24,086 nucleotides of DNA, taken from the NCBI GenBank assembly GCA_937907025.1, contig CALESJ010000023.1:1-24086 (forward strand), read 5' to 3'. A program made the position numbers and the translations under genes. Of this stretch, positions 7,967 through 15,601 are shown one piece after another. The notes beneath the pieces were generated by a model. It made no database searches, had not been told where the DNA came from, and was given only the letters and a program-made list of their open reading frames with translations. The first letter of the stretch is position 1; each line of letters begins with the position of its first letter. Source of the stretch: an uncultured Faecalibacterium sp. (GTDB taxonomy: Bacteria; Bacillota; Clostridia; Oscillospirales; Ruminococcaceae).

Positions 7967-8035
7967 CAGAACGGGGAAAATGTGTTCCACAATCTTACCG
8001 GGATGTGAATTTTTTTCGGTCATTGCGCCGTTTTT

Positions 8036-9139
8036 TCAAAAGACGCCCAGGCCCCGGGCCACGATGGTGATAAAGTCCTGCACGTTGGTCACGATGGTGG
8101 TAGCGGACAGGCTTCCCCGGTCCAGCAGCTTGTTGACCACAAACTCGTCGGCGTCCACGGTGTACAGGAACACCGGGCGCACGGTGCCGTCGGCCAGCAC
8201 CCGGTAAGAGGGGGTCATGTTCCCCGCCGCGATGGTGTGCAGCATGGTGGCCAGGCAGATGACGGTGGTGGATTTGCGGATGAGCCCCCGCATGGCGCTC
8301 TGCCCGGCGTAGGCGTCCCCCACCACCTCGGGCAGGGGGCCGTCGTCCCGGATGGAGCCGGTGAGCACAAAGGGCACCTGGTTTTGTACGCAGGCATACA
8401 TGATGCCGTTGTCGATCCGGTGCTTTTGGATAAAGGCGGGGATGGACCCGCAGCGGCGCACCTCGTTGATGACGTCCAGGTGGTTGTAATGGCCGTTGGG
8501 GCGGCATTCCTGGGTGTAGATATCCTGCCCCAGGGCGGTGTGGAAGTAGGCGCCTTCCAGGTCGTGGGTGGCCAGGGCGTTGCCGGCCAGCAGACCGTGG
8601 GCGTAGCCATTTTCGATCATGGCCTGCATGGCCGCCCGGGCATCGGCGTCAAAGGAGAAGGCCGGCCCCATGACCCAGACGATGTTGCCGTGCTCCCGCT
8701 CGTGGCGCAGCAGGGCCATGAGCCGGTCATAGTCCCGGGCGTAGGCGGTTTCCCGGCTGCGGCCCTGGCGGAAGGCAAACTGGTCCCGGGCCTCCCCTTC
8801 CTCCCCGGAAAAGCCGGTGGTGTGCAGATAGATACCGTCCCGGCCGTCCTCGGTGCGGCCCAGGGCCACCAGGTCCCCCTTGCACAGATTGCGGTTTTCC
8901 ACCACCGAAAGGCTGCCGTCCGGGCGCAGCACCACGCTGGAATCCATCCGGCTTTCGGGGGCCAGAGTCCAGCGGCCGTCGATTTTAAAATATTCCGGGT
9001 ACATGGAGGTGCTGTGGAAGCCGTCCGGCGCCACGCCGTCGGCCTCGGCGGGCTGCCAGCGGGCGTCGGGGGCGTTGGCCAGGGCGAGGGCGGTAAAGTC
9101 GGGTTCGTGGTAGGCGGGCATGACAAAAGGCTGATTCAT
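8036..9139 (-). CDS. TIGR00300 family protein (ornithine cyclodeaminase / LOR-SDH-like)
   Basis: A 367-residue protein that I recognise as the TIGR00300 family, related to the conserved region of lysine-oxoglutarate reductase/saccharopine dehydrogenase enzymes and to the C-terminal ornithine cyclodeaminase domain of cyanobacterial AgrE/ArgZ. Typical stretches are IVWVMGPAFSF (about 153-163), GYAHGLLAGNALATHD (178-193), GHYNHLDVINEVR (216-228), PFVLTGSIRDDGPLPEV (256-272) and LLDRGSLSATTIVTNV near the end. A dinucleotide-dependent dehydrogenase or cyclodeaminase role in amino-acid metabolism is likely but not proven. The start at 9139 has an AGGAGAA site six bases upstream. The frame is open far beyond it but without family similarity. 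It has its own promoter upstream and is not clearly linked to neighbours. Confidence 0.8.
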   Translation of the reverse strand: MNQPFVMPAYHEPDFTALALANAPDARWQPAEADGVAPDGFHSTSMYPEYFKIDGRWTLAPESRMDSSVVLRPDGSLSVVENRNLCKGDLVALGRTEDGRDGIYLHTTGFSGEEGEARDQFAFRQGRSRETAYARDYDRLMALLRHEREHGNIVWVMGPAFSFDADARAAMQAMIENGYAHGLLAGNALATHDLEGAYFHTALGQDIYTQECRPNGHYNHLDVINEVRRCGSIPAFIQKHRIDNGIMYACVQNQVPFVLTGSIRDDGPLPEVVGDAYAGQSAMRGLIRKSTTVICLATMLHTIAAGNMTPSYRVLADGTVRPVFLYTVDADEFVVNKLLDRGSLSATTIVTNVQDFITIVARGLGVF

Positions 9140-9170
9140 GGCATGTTCTCCTGTCTGTATATTTTCTTTT

Positions 9171-9199
9171 ACTGTATCATGCGGGGCGGGGCTTGTCGA
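9171..9199 (-). promoter_or_regulatory. Sigma-A type promoter of the TIGR00300 gene
   Basis: On the minus strand TCGACA (9194-9199) and TACAGT (9171-9176) are separated by exactly 17 bp, and the -10 is preceded by TGA (extended -10). The start codon is about 30 bases downstream with a ribosome site between. Confidence 0.75.
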
Positions 9200-9279
9200 C
9201 ACGAGGAATGAACTTTTTGTTACGGAGTTGTAAAAATCTGCCGCCGCTGCCAAATCCCGGCAACCAGCCGCGTTTTTGT

Positions 9280-9309
9280 GGGCAGAAGACAAAAATCCAA
9301 AATCTGCCC
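9280..9309 (+). promoter_or_regulatory. Inverted repeat just upstream of the glycosyltransferase ribosome site
   Basis: GGGCAGA (9280-9286) and TCTGCCC (9303-9309) form an inverted repeat ending one base before the GGGAGAG ribosome site of the first glycosyltransferase. It could be an operator or a translation-affecting hairpin. I see no convincing plus-strand promoter in this gap. Confidence 0.35.
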
Positions 9310-9325
9310 AGGGAGAGGTACAACG

Positions 9326-10498
9326 ATGAAGATCCTGCTTACGTCCGATTGGTACATCCCCGCCGTCAACGGGGTCGTCACCTCGCTGCTGGCGCTGCGC
9401 CGCCAGCTCACCCGCCAGGGGCATGAAGTCCGGGTGCTGACCCTGTCCGGCAGCCTGCACAGCCACATCAGCGGCGGCGTGTACGCTCTGGGGTCGGTGG
9501 ATGCGGGGATGATCTACCCCGGTGCCCGGCTGCGCGCCCCCGAGGGGGACGCCCTGATCCGGGAGCTCATCGCCTGGGGGCCGGACATCGTCCACTCCCA
9601 GTGCGAGTTCAGCACCTTTGCCCCGGCCCGGCGCATCGCCAAAGCCTGCGGCGCCCCGCTGGTGCACACCTACCACACGGTATACGAGGACTACACCCAT
9701 TATTTTTCTCCCAGCCGCCGCTGGGGCAAGGCGCTGGTGCGGGGCTTCACCCGCAGCGTGGCCGCAAAGTGCGACGCCCTGTTTGCCCCCACCGACAAGG
9801 TGCGGGACCTGCTGCTGGGGTATGATGTTTCCTGCCCGGTGTTCACCCTGCCCACCGGCATCGACGTGGAGCGGTTCCGGGTGGACCGCCGGGAAGGGCT
9901 GTGGCTGCGGGACACCCTGGGCATCCCCCAGACCCGGCCGGTGCTGCTCTACCTGGGCCGTCTGGCCAAAGAAAAGAACCTGGACGACCTGCTGGATGTG
10001 GCCGCGGCGGTGCCCGGTGCCACCCTGCTGGTGGCCGGGGACGGCCCCGACGGGGCACGGTTCCGGGCCGAAGCCGAAAGCCGGGGCCTGGATGTGGTGT
10101 TCGGCGGCATGGTGGACCCCAAGGACGTGCCGGTGTGGTATGCGGCGGCGGACCTCTTCCTCAGCGCCTCCACCAGCGAAACCCAGGGCCTGACCTATCT
10201 GGAAGCGCTGGCGGCGGGCCTGCCGGTGATCTGCCGGGCGGACCCCTGCCTGCGCGGGGTGCTGCAGAACGGGGTCAACGGCTACGGCTGTGCCGATGCC
10301 GCCGGGATGGCCGACCGGGTGCGGGCGCTGCTGGCCCAACCGGCAGAGCTGGCGGCCATGGGACGCCGGGCCCGGGCCTCGGCCCAGGCTTTCTCCGAAG
10401 AAAACTTTGCCCGCCGGGCGGCCCGGTTCTACCGGGAGCAGATCTTGCTGCACAACGCCGCCCCGGTTCTGGAAAGGAGCGCTGTATGGACCGCGTGA
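9326..10498 (+). CDS. GT4-family glycosyltransferase, probable diacylglycerol glucosyltransferase
   Basis: A 390-residue GT-B fold glycosyltransferase of family GT4. The N-terminal MKILLTSDWYIPAVNGVVTSL carries the acceptor-side glycine-rich loop, LPTGID at 175-180 begins the donor domain, LYLGRLAKEKNLDDLL follows, and the nucleotide-sugar EX7E motif is Glu285 to Glu293 in SETQGLTYLEALAAGLPVI. The sequence resembles the UGDG/1,2-diacylglycerol 3-glucosyltransferase subgroup of Bacillota. The start at 9326 is chosen because GGGAGAG is correctly spaced; an upstream TTG/GTG extension adds only non-family residues. It overlaps the next gene by 13 bp and is followed by a LafB-like transferase, so it probably adds the first sugar to diacylglycerol at the inner membrane face. 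Confidence 0.87.
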   Translation: MKILLTSDWYIPAVNGVVTSLLALRRQLTRQGHEVRVLTLSGSLHSHISGGVYALGSVDAGMIYPGARLRAPEGDALIRELIAWGPDIVHSQCEFSTFAPARRIAKACGAPLVHTYHTVYEDYTHYFSPSRRWGKALVRGFTRSVAAKCDALFAPTDKVRDLLLGYDVSCPVFTLPTGIDVERFRVDRREGLWLRDTLGIPQTRPVLLYLGRLAKEKNLDDLLDVAAAVPGATLLVAGDGPDGARFRAEAESRGLDVVFGGMVDPKDVPVWYAAADLFLSASTSETQGLTYLEALAAGLPVICRADPCLRGVLQNGVNGYGCADAAGMADRVRALLAQPAELAAMGRRARASAQAFSEENFARRAARFYREQILLHNAAPVLERSAVWTA

Positions 10499-11133
10499 GA
10501 AAAAATCCGTTTCTGTTTTTGAAAGCCCTGCGGGACTGGCTGTGGGACACCCTGCGCAATCCCTTTCAGCTGGTTTCGGTGCTGGGGCTGGCGTTCTGCC
10601 TGGTGGCGGGGGTCTGGATGTGGAAAAATGGGCTGCTGACCTCCCGGGAGGCCCTGCAGCAATTCCTGGACCCCTTCGGTCCCTGGGCGGCGGTGCTGTT
10701 CGTGGCCTTTCAGGCCATCCAGGTGGTGGTGCCCATCCTGCCGGGCGGGCTGGGGTGCCTGGCCGGGGTGGTGCTGTTCGGCCCCTGGCTGGGGTTCGTG
10801 TACAACTATGTGGGCATCTGCATCGGGTCGCTGGCGGCTTTTGCCATCGCCCGCAGCTGCGGCCGGCCGCTGCTCTACCGCATGTTTTCCCGCTCTCTCA
10901 TTGACAAATACGACCGCTGGACCACCGAGGGCGGACGCTTTGCCCGGTGGCTGGCGTTCCTCATCTTCATCCCGGTGGCGCCGGATGACTACCTGTGTTT
11001 CCTGGCCGGGACCACCACCATGCGGTTCCGGGTCTTCGCCGCCATCATCTTTCTGGGCAAGCCCGCGGCCATCGCGGCGTACAGCCTGGGTCTGGCCCTG
11101 GTGTTCCAGCGTCTGCTGGGCCTGTGGGCATAA
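10486..11133 (+). CDS. VTT-domain (TVP38/DedA-like) membrane protein
   Basis: A 215-residue integral membrane protein of the VTT/SNARE-associated (DedA superfamily) group. A basic N-terminus is followed by a first membrane helix (about 28-48), a re-entrant-type segment with PILPGGLG (83-90) and a helix with VYNYVGICIGSLAAFAIAR. The conserved C-terminal half has IPVAPDDYLCFLAGTT (162-177) and a last helix pair. Relatives translocate or scramble lipids such as undecaprenyl phosphate or glycerophospholipids. The ATG at 10486 has an AAAGGAG site and overlaps the end of the preceding glycosyltransferase. The next transferase begins 17 bp after its stop. Being between two glycolipid-type transferases suggests it moves their lipid substrate or product across the membrane; that is inference. 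Confidence 0.88.
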   Translation: MDRVRKNPFLFLKALRDWLWDTLRNPFQLVSVLGLAFCLVAGVWMWKNGLLTSREALQQFLDPFGPWAAVLFVAFQAIQVVVPILPGGLGCLAGVVLFGPWLGFVYNYVGICIGSLAAFAIARSCGRPLLYRMFSRSLIDKYDRWTTEGGRFARWLAFLIFIPVAPDDYLCFLAGTTTMRFRVFAAIIFLGKPAAIAAYSLGLALVFQRLLGLWA

Positions 11134-11150
11134 AAAAGGAGGGTTTCGCC

Positions 11151-12152
11151 ATGCGCGTACATCTGTATACCGGTTCCCTGGACGCGGTGCGCCGCAGCGG
11201 TGTGGGCCAGGCCGTGGCCCACCAGCGGGCCATGCTGCAAAGCGCCGGGGTGGAAGTGACCGAAAGCTGGGACGGCCACGCCGACGCGGTGCACATCAAC
11301 ACGGTGCTGCCCGACGCCCCCTTTGCCGCTCTGCGGGCCCGTGCCCGGGGGGAAAAGGTGGTGTATTACGGCCATTCCACCATGCAGGATTTCCGGGATT
11401 CCTTTGTGGGGTCCAACCTGCTGGCGCCGCTGTTCAAGCGGTGGCTGTGCCTGTGTTACGGGCTGGAGGACATCGTGCTCACCCCCACCCCCTATGCCAA
11501 GGGCATTTTGCAGACCTACGGCCTGCCCTGCCCGGTGCGGGCCATGTCCAACGGGGTGGACACCGGCTTTTTTGCCCCCGACAAAACCCGGGGCGCGGCG
11601 TTCCGGCGGAAATACGGCCTGACCGATGACCAGAAAGTGGTGGTCAGCGCCGGGCATTTCATGCAGCGCAAGGGCTTGACGGAATTCATCGAGCTGGCCA
11701 GGGCCCTGCCGCTGGTGCAGTTTTACTGGTTTGGGTATACCCCGCCCGCCCTGGTGCCCGCCCCGGTGCGCCGGGCCATGGCAGCGGCCCCGGACAACCT
11801 GCATTTTCCCGGCTTTGTGAGCCAGGCCGAACTCCGGGACGCCTACTGCGGGGCGGATTTGTTCTGCTTTTGCAGCCACGAGGAAACCGAGGGCATCGTG
11901 GTGCTGGAGGCCCTGGCCTGCGGGGTCCCGGTACTTTTGCGGGACATTCCGGTGTACGAGGGCTGGCTCACCGACGGGGTGAACGTGTACAAGGCCTCTG
12001 ACAACGCCGGGTTCGCGGCCAAAGCCGAGGGCATTCTGACCAGTACCCTGCCCGATGTGACCGCCGCCGGCAAGGCGGTAGCCGAAGCCCGCAGCCTGCC
12101 CCGGATGGGCAAAGCCCTGTGCGGGGTGTACCGGGACCTGTGTCCCGCATAA
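11151..12152 (+). CDS. GT4-family glycosyltransferase, LafB/CpoA-like glycolipid synthase
   Basis: A 333-residue GT4 glycosyltransferase. The stretch VVYYGHSTMQDFRDSFVGSN (70-89) followed by APLFKRWL and TPTPYAKGIL is characteristic, in my recollection, of LafB/CpoA enzymes that add a second sugar to monoglucosyl-diacylglycerol. The donor-site EX7E motif is Glu245 to Glu253 in ETEGIVVLEALACGVPVLLRD. The start has a strong AAGGAGGG site. It is the third gene of the transferase-VTT-transferase operon and would make the diglycosyl lipid that anchors lipoteichoic acid or stabilises the bilayer. The exact sugar (glucose or galactose) is not readable. Confidence 0.87.
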   Translation: MRVHLYTGSLDAVRRSGVGQAVAHQRAMLQSAGVEVTESWDGHADAVHINTVLPDAPFAALRARARGEKVVYYGHSTMQDFRDSFVGSNLLAPLFKRWLCLCYGLEDIVLTPTPYAKGILQTYGLPCPVRAMSNGVDTGFFAPDKTRGAAFRRKYGLTDDQKVVVSAGHFMQRKGLTEFIELARALPLVQFYWFGYTPPALVPAPVRRAMAAAPDNLHFPGFVSQAELRDAYCGADLFCFCSHEETEGIVVLEALACGVPVLLRDIPVYEGWLTDGVNVYKASDNAGFAAKAEGILTSTLPDVTAAGKAVAEARSLPRMGKALCGVYRDLCPA

Positions 12153-12168
12153 TTGACACAAACTTTAC

Positions 12169-12197
12169 TTGTACCGCTCCCGCCGGCGTGGTATGCT
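12169..12197 (+). promoter_or_regulatory. Promoter of the HD-domain gene
   Basis: TTGTAC (12169-12174), 17 bp, then TATGCT (12192-12197) preceded by TGG, an extended -10. It starts 17 bp after the glycosyltransferase stop. A perfect TTGACA at 12153-12158 has no matching -10. Confidence 0.6.
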
Positions 12198-12227
12198 GGA
12201 AGTAAATCCGCAAAGGAGGCAGCCAGC

Positions 12228-12884
12228 ATGTCCATCACCCTGGAACAGGTCAAGCAGAACCGGGAAGTGACCATCTACATCCAAAAAGCCGACGAGAGCC
12301 TGCGGGCCCTGGGCTTTACCGAACACAGCTTCGCCCATGTGGGGCGGGTATCGGCCCTGGCCAGCGAGATTCTGCACACCCTGGGCTACGACGACCGCAC
12401 CGCCGAGCTGGCCGCCATCGCCGGGTGGCTGCACGACATCGGCAACGTGGTCAACCGCATTGACCACGCCCAGAGCGGGGCGGTGATGGCCTTCCGCATC
12501 CTGGACAAGATGGGATTCCCGCCGGAAGAAACGGCCACCATCATCACGGCCATCGGCAACCATGACGAGGGCACGGCCTTCCCGGTGAATGCGGTGGCCG
12601 CCGCCCTGATTCTGGCGGACAAGACCGATGTGCGGGCCAACCGGGTGCGCAACATCGACCCCGCCACCTACGACATCCACGACCGGGTGAACTCCTCGGT
12701 GCGGGAGTCCAAGGTCACGCTGGAGAACGGCGAGGTCCGCCTGACCCTGACCATCGACACCAAGATGTGCGCGGTGATGGATTATTTTGAGATCTTCCTG
12801 GACCGGATGATTTTGTGCCGCAAGGCCGCCGACGCCCTGGGCCAGAAGTTTGCCCTGGTCATCAACGGACAGCGGATTTTGTGA
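12228..12884 (+). CDS. HD-domain phosphohydrolase-like protein
   Basis: A 218-residue protein with an HD metal-dependent phosphohydrolase domain. Probable metal ligands are His37 (SFAHVGRV), the His69-Asp70 pair in GWLHDIGN, His112 in GNHDEG, and Asp131 in ILADKTD, spaced as in the superfamily. Members hydrolyse nucleotides or cyclic nucleotides, but the C-terminal 80 residues (from NSSVRESKV) give no further clue, so the substrate is unknown. The ATG at 12228 follows AAAGGAGG; the longer frame upstream overlaps the promoter and is not coding. It is followed by a clean terminator, so it is probably a single-gene unit. Confidence 0.85.
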   Translation: MSITLEQVKQNREVTIYIQKADESLRALGFTEHSFAHVGRVSALASEILHTLGYDDRTAELAAIAGWLHDIGNVVNRIDHAQSGAVMAFRILDKMGFPPEETATIITAIGNHDEGTAFPVNAVAAALILADKTDVRANRVRNIDPATYDIHDRVNSSVRESKVTLENGEVRLTLTIDTKMCAVMDYFEIFLDRMILCRKAADALGQKFALVINGQRIL

Positions 12885-12894
12885 TACCTTTTGC

Positions 12895-12921
12895 AAGGAC
12901 GGGTTTTACCCGTCCTTTTTT
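12895..12921 (+). terminator. Intrinsic terminator of the HD-domain gene
   Basis: A perfect 9-bp stem (AAGGACGGG, loop TTTTA, CCCGTCCTT) runs into a T-tract at 12916-12921, ten bases after the stop codon. Confidence 0.92.
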
Positions 12922-12938
12922 GGTGGCAGCCGCCAAAA

Positions 12939-12962
12939 GGCTCCCCCTGTGCAAGGGGAGGC
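12939..12962. repeat. Collapsed mini copy of the hairpin repeat
   Basis: A 24-bp palindrome (GGCTCCCCC-TGTG-CAAGGGGAGGC) contains the start of the left end and the end of the right end of the repeat family with nothing between. It is followed by the same 17-bp spacer as the full units, so it looks like an internally deleted first unit of the array. Confidence 0.75.
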
Positions 12963-12979
12963 TTTCCGGGGTAGAGATC

Positions 12980-13121
12980 GGCTCCCCTGTGTAAGGGGAG
13001 CTGGCAGCCGAAGGCTGACTGAGGGGTTGGCAACTTGCCGGTGTTGCCCGTAAACGGGAAATAAGGCAGGCTTCACAACCCCTCCGCCGCTGCGCGGCAC
13101 CTCCCCTTACACAGGGGAGGC
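12980..13121. repeat. Hairpin-rich repeat, array unit 1 (142 bp)
   Basis: The unit begins and ends with the same 19-bp sequence in inverted orientation (CTCCCCTGTGTAAGGGGAG), each end itself a hairpin. Inside are CAGCC-GAA-GGCTG, CCCGT-AA-ACGGG and GCCGC-TGC-GCGGC hairpins and a long-range AGGGGTTG/CAACCCCT pairing. It encodes no protein; frames through it are artefacts. The AGGGGAGC-type ends resemble a MITE family. Confidence 0.9.
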
Positions 13122-13138
13122 TTTCCGGGGTAGAGATC

Positions 13139-13280
13139 GGCTCCCCTGTGTAAGGGGAGCTGGCAGCCGAAGGCTGACTGAGGGGTTGGCAACTTGCCGG
13201 TGTTGCCCGTAAACGGGAAATAAGGCAGGCTTCACAACCCCTCCGCCGCTGCGCGGCACCTCCCCTTACACAGGGGAGGC
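13139..13280. repeat. Hairpin-rich repeat, array unit 2 (142 bp)
   Basis: Appears identical to unit 1, separated from it and from unit 3 by an identical 17-bp spacer (TTTCCGGGGTAGAGATC), so element plus spacer form an exact 159-bp tandem period. Confidence 0.9.
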
Positions 13281-13297
13281 TTTCCGGGGTAGAGATC

Positions 13298-13439
13298 GGC
13301 TCCCCTGTGTAAGGGGAGCTGGCAGCCGAAGGCTGACTGAGGGGTTGGCAACTTGCCGGTGTTGCCCGTAAACGGGAAATAAGGCAGGCTTCACAACCCC
13401 ACCACCGCTGCGCGGCACCTCCCCTTACACAGGGGAGGC
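13298..13439. repeat. Hairpin-rich repeat, array unit 3 (142 bp)
   Basis: Differs from units 1 and 2 by two substitutions near 13400 (ACCACC in place of TCCGCC). It lacks the 17-bp spacer on its right and ends 14 bp before the -35 box of the fructose bisphosphatase promoter. Confidence 0.9.
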
Positions 13440-13453
13440 TTAGGGGAAGAGCC

Positions 13454-13482
13454 TTTGCACCCCCGCCCCATTGTGCTACAAT
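13454..13482 (+). promoter_or_regulatory. Promoter of the fructose bisphosphatase gene
   Basis: TTTGCA (13454-13459), 17 bp, TACAAT (13477-13482) preceded by TGC, an extended -10. The start codon is 39 bases downstream behind AAAGGAGG. Confidence 0.75.
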
Positions 13483-13521
13483 AAAACCAACATACACTCT
13501 GTGCAAAGGAGGCCCACCCCC

Positions 13522-15501
13522 ATGGCCGACAACGGCGAACAGCTGCGGTATCTGCAGCTTCTTTCCAAGGATTTTCCCACCATTGCGGCGGCTGCCAGCG
13601 AGATCATCCGCATCGAGGCGCTGCTCCGTCTGCCCAAAGGCACCGAGCATTTCATGAGCGACCTGCACGGCGAACACGAAGCCTTTCTCCACATCCTGAA
13701 CAACGCTTCCGGCGTTATCCGGGAAAAGATCGACCTAGTGCTGGGGGATTCGGTGTCCGCCCACGACCGGGCAGAACTGGCCACCCTCATCTATTACCCC
13801 GTGCAGAAACTGCCCGAGATCAAGGCCAAGCAGGCCGACCTGGACGGGTGGTATCGCCGCACCCTGCTCCAGCTCATCGACCTGTGCCGTCTGGTGTCCA
13901 GCAAACACACCCGGGCCCATGTGCGCAAATGTCTGCCCGCCAACTGCGGCTATATTCTGGACGAGCTGCTCCATGCCCACTTTGAGGACCATGACAAGGA
14001 CCTGTATTACGGCCAGATCATCGACAGCATCCTGCGGTATGAGCGGGCGGATACCTACATCATCCGCTTCTGCGAGGTCATCAAGCATCTGGCCGTGGAC
14101 ACCCTGCACATTCTGGGGGACGTGTTCGACCGGGGCGCCCGGCCGGACCTGATCATGGACCAGCTCATCGCCCACCACGATGTGGACATCCAGTGGGGCA
14201 ACCACGACGTGGTCTGGATGGGCGCGGCGGCGGGCAGCGCTGTCTGCGTCTTCACGGTACTGAAAACCTCGCTGGCGTACGGCAACCTGGACCTCATCGA
14301 AACCGGGTACGGCATCAGCCTGCGGGCGCTGGAACGGTTTGCCATGGACTTTTACGGCGGGCCCATCGACCGCCGGTGGATCCCCCACGCCGACGACCGG
14401 GAACACATCTCCCCCGATGTACAGACCCGCAACGCCCGGATGCACAAGGCCGTGACCCTGCTGATGTTCAAGCTGGAGGCCCAGGTCATTGCCCGCAACC
14501 CGGATTTCGGCATGCAGGGGCGGGACTACCTGAACCAGATCGACTACAAAGCAGGCACCGTGCGCTGCAAGGGCCAGGTATACCCGCTGCTGGACCGGGA
14601 TTTTCCCACCGTGGACCCCGCCGACCCCACCGCCCTCACGCCCCGGGAACAGGCACTGGTGCAGGAGCTGTGCCGGGCCTTCACCCAGAGCGAGCGGCTG
14701 CAGCGGCATGTGCAGTTCCTGTATGCCCACGGGGCGGTGTACAAGGTATTCAACGGCAATCTGCTGTTCCACGGGGCGGTGCCCATGACCGAGAACGGCG
14801 ACTTTGCCCCCGAGCGGTTCGAAGGCCAGCTGTACAGCGGCAAGGCCCTGTTCGACTACTGCGACCGCCGGGCGCGGCAGGGGTACTTTGCCCCCCAGGG
14901 CAGCCCCGAACGCCGGGCCGGGCAGGATTTTCTGTGGTATCTGTGGTGCGGGTCCCTGTCCCCCATCTTCGGGCGCAGCGCCATGACCACCTTTGAACGG
15001 CTGTACATTGCGGACGAGGCCACCCACGCCGAGATCAAAAACCCCTATTACAAGCTGGTCAGCGGTCCCCACTCGGAAAAAATCGCCGAGCGCATCCTGG
15101 CGGAGTTCGGTCTGTCAGGGGAAAGCTGCCACATCCTCAACGGCCATGTGCCGGTGCGGGCGGTGGAGGGCGAAGACCCGGTGAAGGCCGGCGGCCGCCT
15201 GGTGGTCATCGACGGCGGGTTCTGCCGGGCCTACCACCAGCGCACCGGCATTGCAGGGTATACCCTGGTGTACAACAGCCGGGGCATGACCCTGCGCACC
15301 CACCAGCCCTTTGAGAGCACCGCCAAGGCCATTCTGGAGGATGAGGACATTGCCTCCAAGAGCAAGCCCATCTATGTGGCCAAAGAGCGCATCCTGGTGC
15401 GGGACACCGACGAGGGCCGGGCTTTTCAGGCCACCATCGCCGACCTGTGCCGCCTGCTGGATGCCTACCGCTCCGGCGTGCTGGTACAGCACGGGGACTG
15501 A
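13522..15501 (+). CDS. fbp: Fructose-1,6-bisphosphatase, class III
   Basis: A 659-residue class III fructose bisphosphatase, the Bacillus Fbp type of normal length (640-670), which hydrolyses fructose 1,6-bisphosphate to fructose 6-phosphate in gluconeogenesis. It is a metallophosphoesterase: SDLHGEHEAF (about 46-54), HILGDVFDRG (about 196-205) and WGNHDVVWMG (about 225-234) supply the metal ligands, and NGHVPVR and DGGFCRAYH stretches near the C-terminus complete the site. The ATG at 13522 has AAAGGAGG upstream; a frame extension to 13471 is through the promoter and is not coding. It is monocistronic. Its product feeds the same hexose phosphate pool as the mutase and isomerase genes in this window. 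Confidence 0.96.
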   Translation: MADNGEQLRYLQLLSKDFPTIAAAASEIIRIEALLRLPKGTEHFMSDLHGEHEAFLHILNNASGVIREKIDLVLGDSVSAHDRAELATLIYYPVQKLPEIKAKQADLDGWYRRTLLQLIDLCRLVSSKHTRAHVRKCLPANCGYILDELLHAHFEDHDKDLYYGQIIDSILRYERADTYIIRFCEVIKHLAVDTLHILGDVFDRGARPDLIMDQLIAHHDVDIQWGNHDVVWMGAAAGSAVCVFTVLKTSLAYGNLDLIETGYGISLRALERFAMDFYGGPIDRRWIPHADDREHISPDVQTRNARMHKAVTLLMFKLEAQVIARNPDFGMQGRDYLNQIDYKAGTVRCKGQVYPLLDRDFPTVDPADPTALTPREQALVQELCRAFTQSERLQRHVQFLYAHGAVYKVFNGNLLFHGAVPMTENGDFAPERFEGQLYSGKALFDYCDRRARQGYFAPQGSPERRAGQDFLWYLWCGSLSPIFGRSAMTTFERLYIADEATHAEIKNPYYKLVSGPHSEKIAERILAEFGLSGESCHILNGHVPVRAVEGEDPVKAGGRLVVIDGGFCRAYHQRTGIAGYTLVYNSRGMTLRTHQPFESTAKAILEDEDIASKSKPIYVAKERILVRDTDEGRAFQATIADLCRLLDAYRSGVLVQHGD

Positions 15502-15505
15502 ACCC

Positions 15506-15535
15506 TTGACAGTGTACCCTCTGCGGCGGTATCAT
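15506..15535 (+). promoter_or_regulatory. Strong sigma-A promoter ahead of the DUF1275 gene
   Basis: A perfect TTGACA (15506-15511), 18 bp, TATCAT (15530-15535, five of six). It starts only four bases after the fbp stop. Transcription would begin near 15542, giving a leader of about 117 bases. Confidence 0.85.
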
Positions 15536-15541
15536 AAGGCC

Positions 15542-15601
15542 GCAAAATAAAAACACGGGCCCGGGCGGTCAAGCCTTCGGGCCCGATGATTTTGCCTTTT
15601 T
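15542..15601 (+). terminator. Terminator-like structured leader (fbp terminator and/or DUF1275 attenuator)
   Basis: CGGGCCCG at 15556-15563 pairs with CGGGCCCG at 15578-15585, with inner GGC/GCC pairing, and is followed by ATTTT and CTTTTT runs. Outer arms GCAAAAT (15542-15548) and ATTTTGC (15589-15595) also pair and would extend the stem. Because it lies downstream of the promoter at 15506-15535, it acts on that transcript as well as ending fbp. Confidence 0.7.

Noticed and set aside
7990..8035. Terminator after the TIGR00300 gene
   Set aside because: A-rich and T-rich runs flank only a three-base CGG/CCG pairing; no stable stem.
9140..10453. Long N-terminal extension of the TIGR00300 frame
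   Set aside because: It runs through the promoter and antisense to the glycosyltransferase; the ribosome site fixes the start at 9139.
12153..12158. Perfect TTGACA directly after the second glycosyltransferase
   Set aside because: No -10-like sequence 16-19 bp downstream; the TTGTAC/TATGCT pair is better placed for the HD gene.
12939..13439. Possible CRISPR array
   Set aside because: Units are 142 bp with identical 17-bp spacers; no short direct repeats with unique spacers and no cas genes.
13471..13521. Longer fbp start at TTG 13471
   Set aside because: It would place the start codon inside the promoter; AAAGGAGG precedes ATG 13522.
12862..13692. 276-residue minus-strand frame with repeats of SLPCVRGGAAQRRRGCEA
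   Set aside because: It is translation of the non-coding hairpin repeats plus antisense of fbp. The protein repeats simply follow the 159-bp DNA period (divisible by 3).
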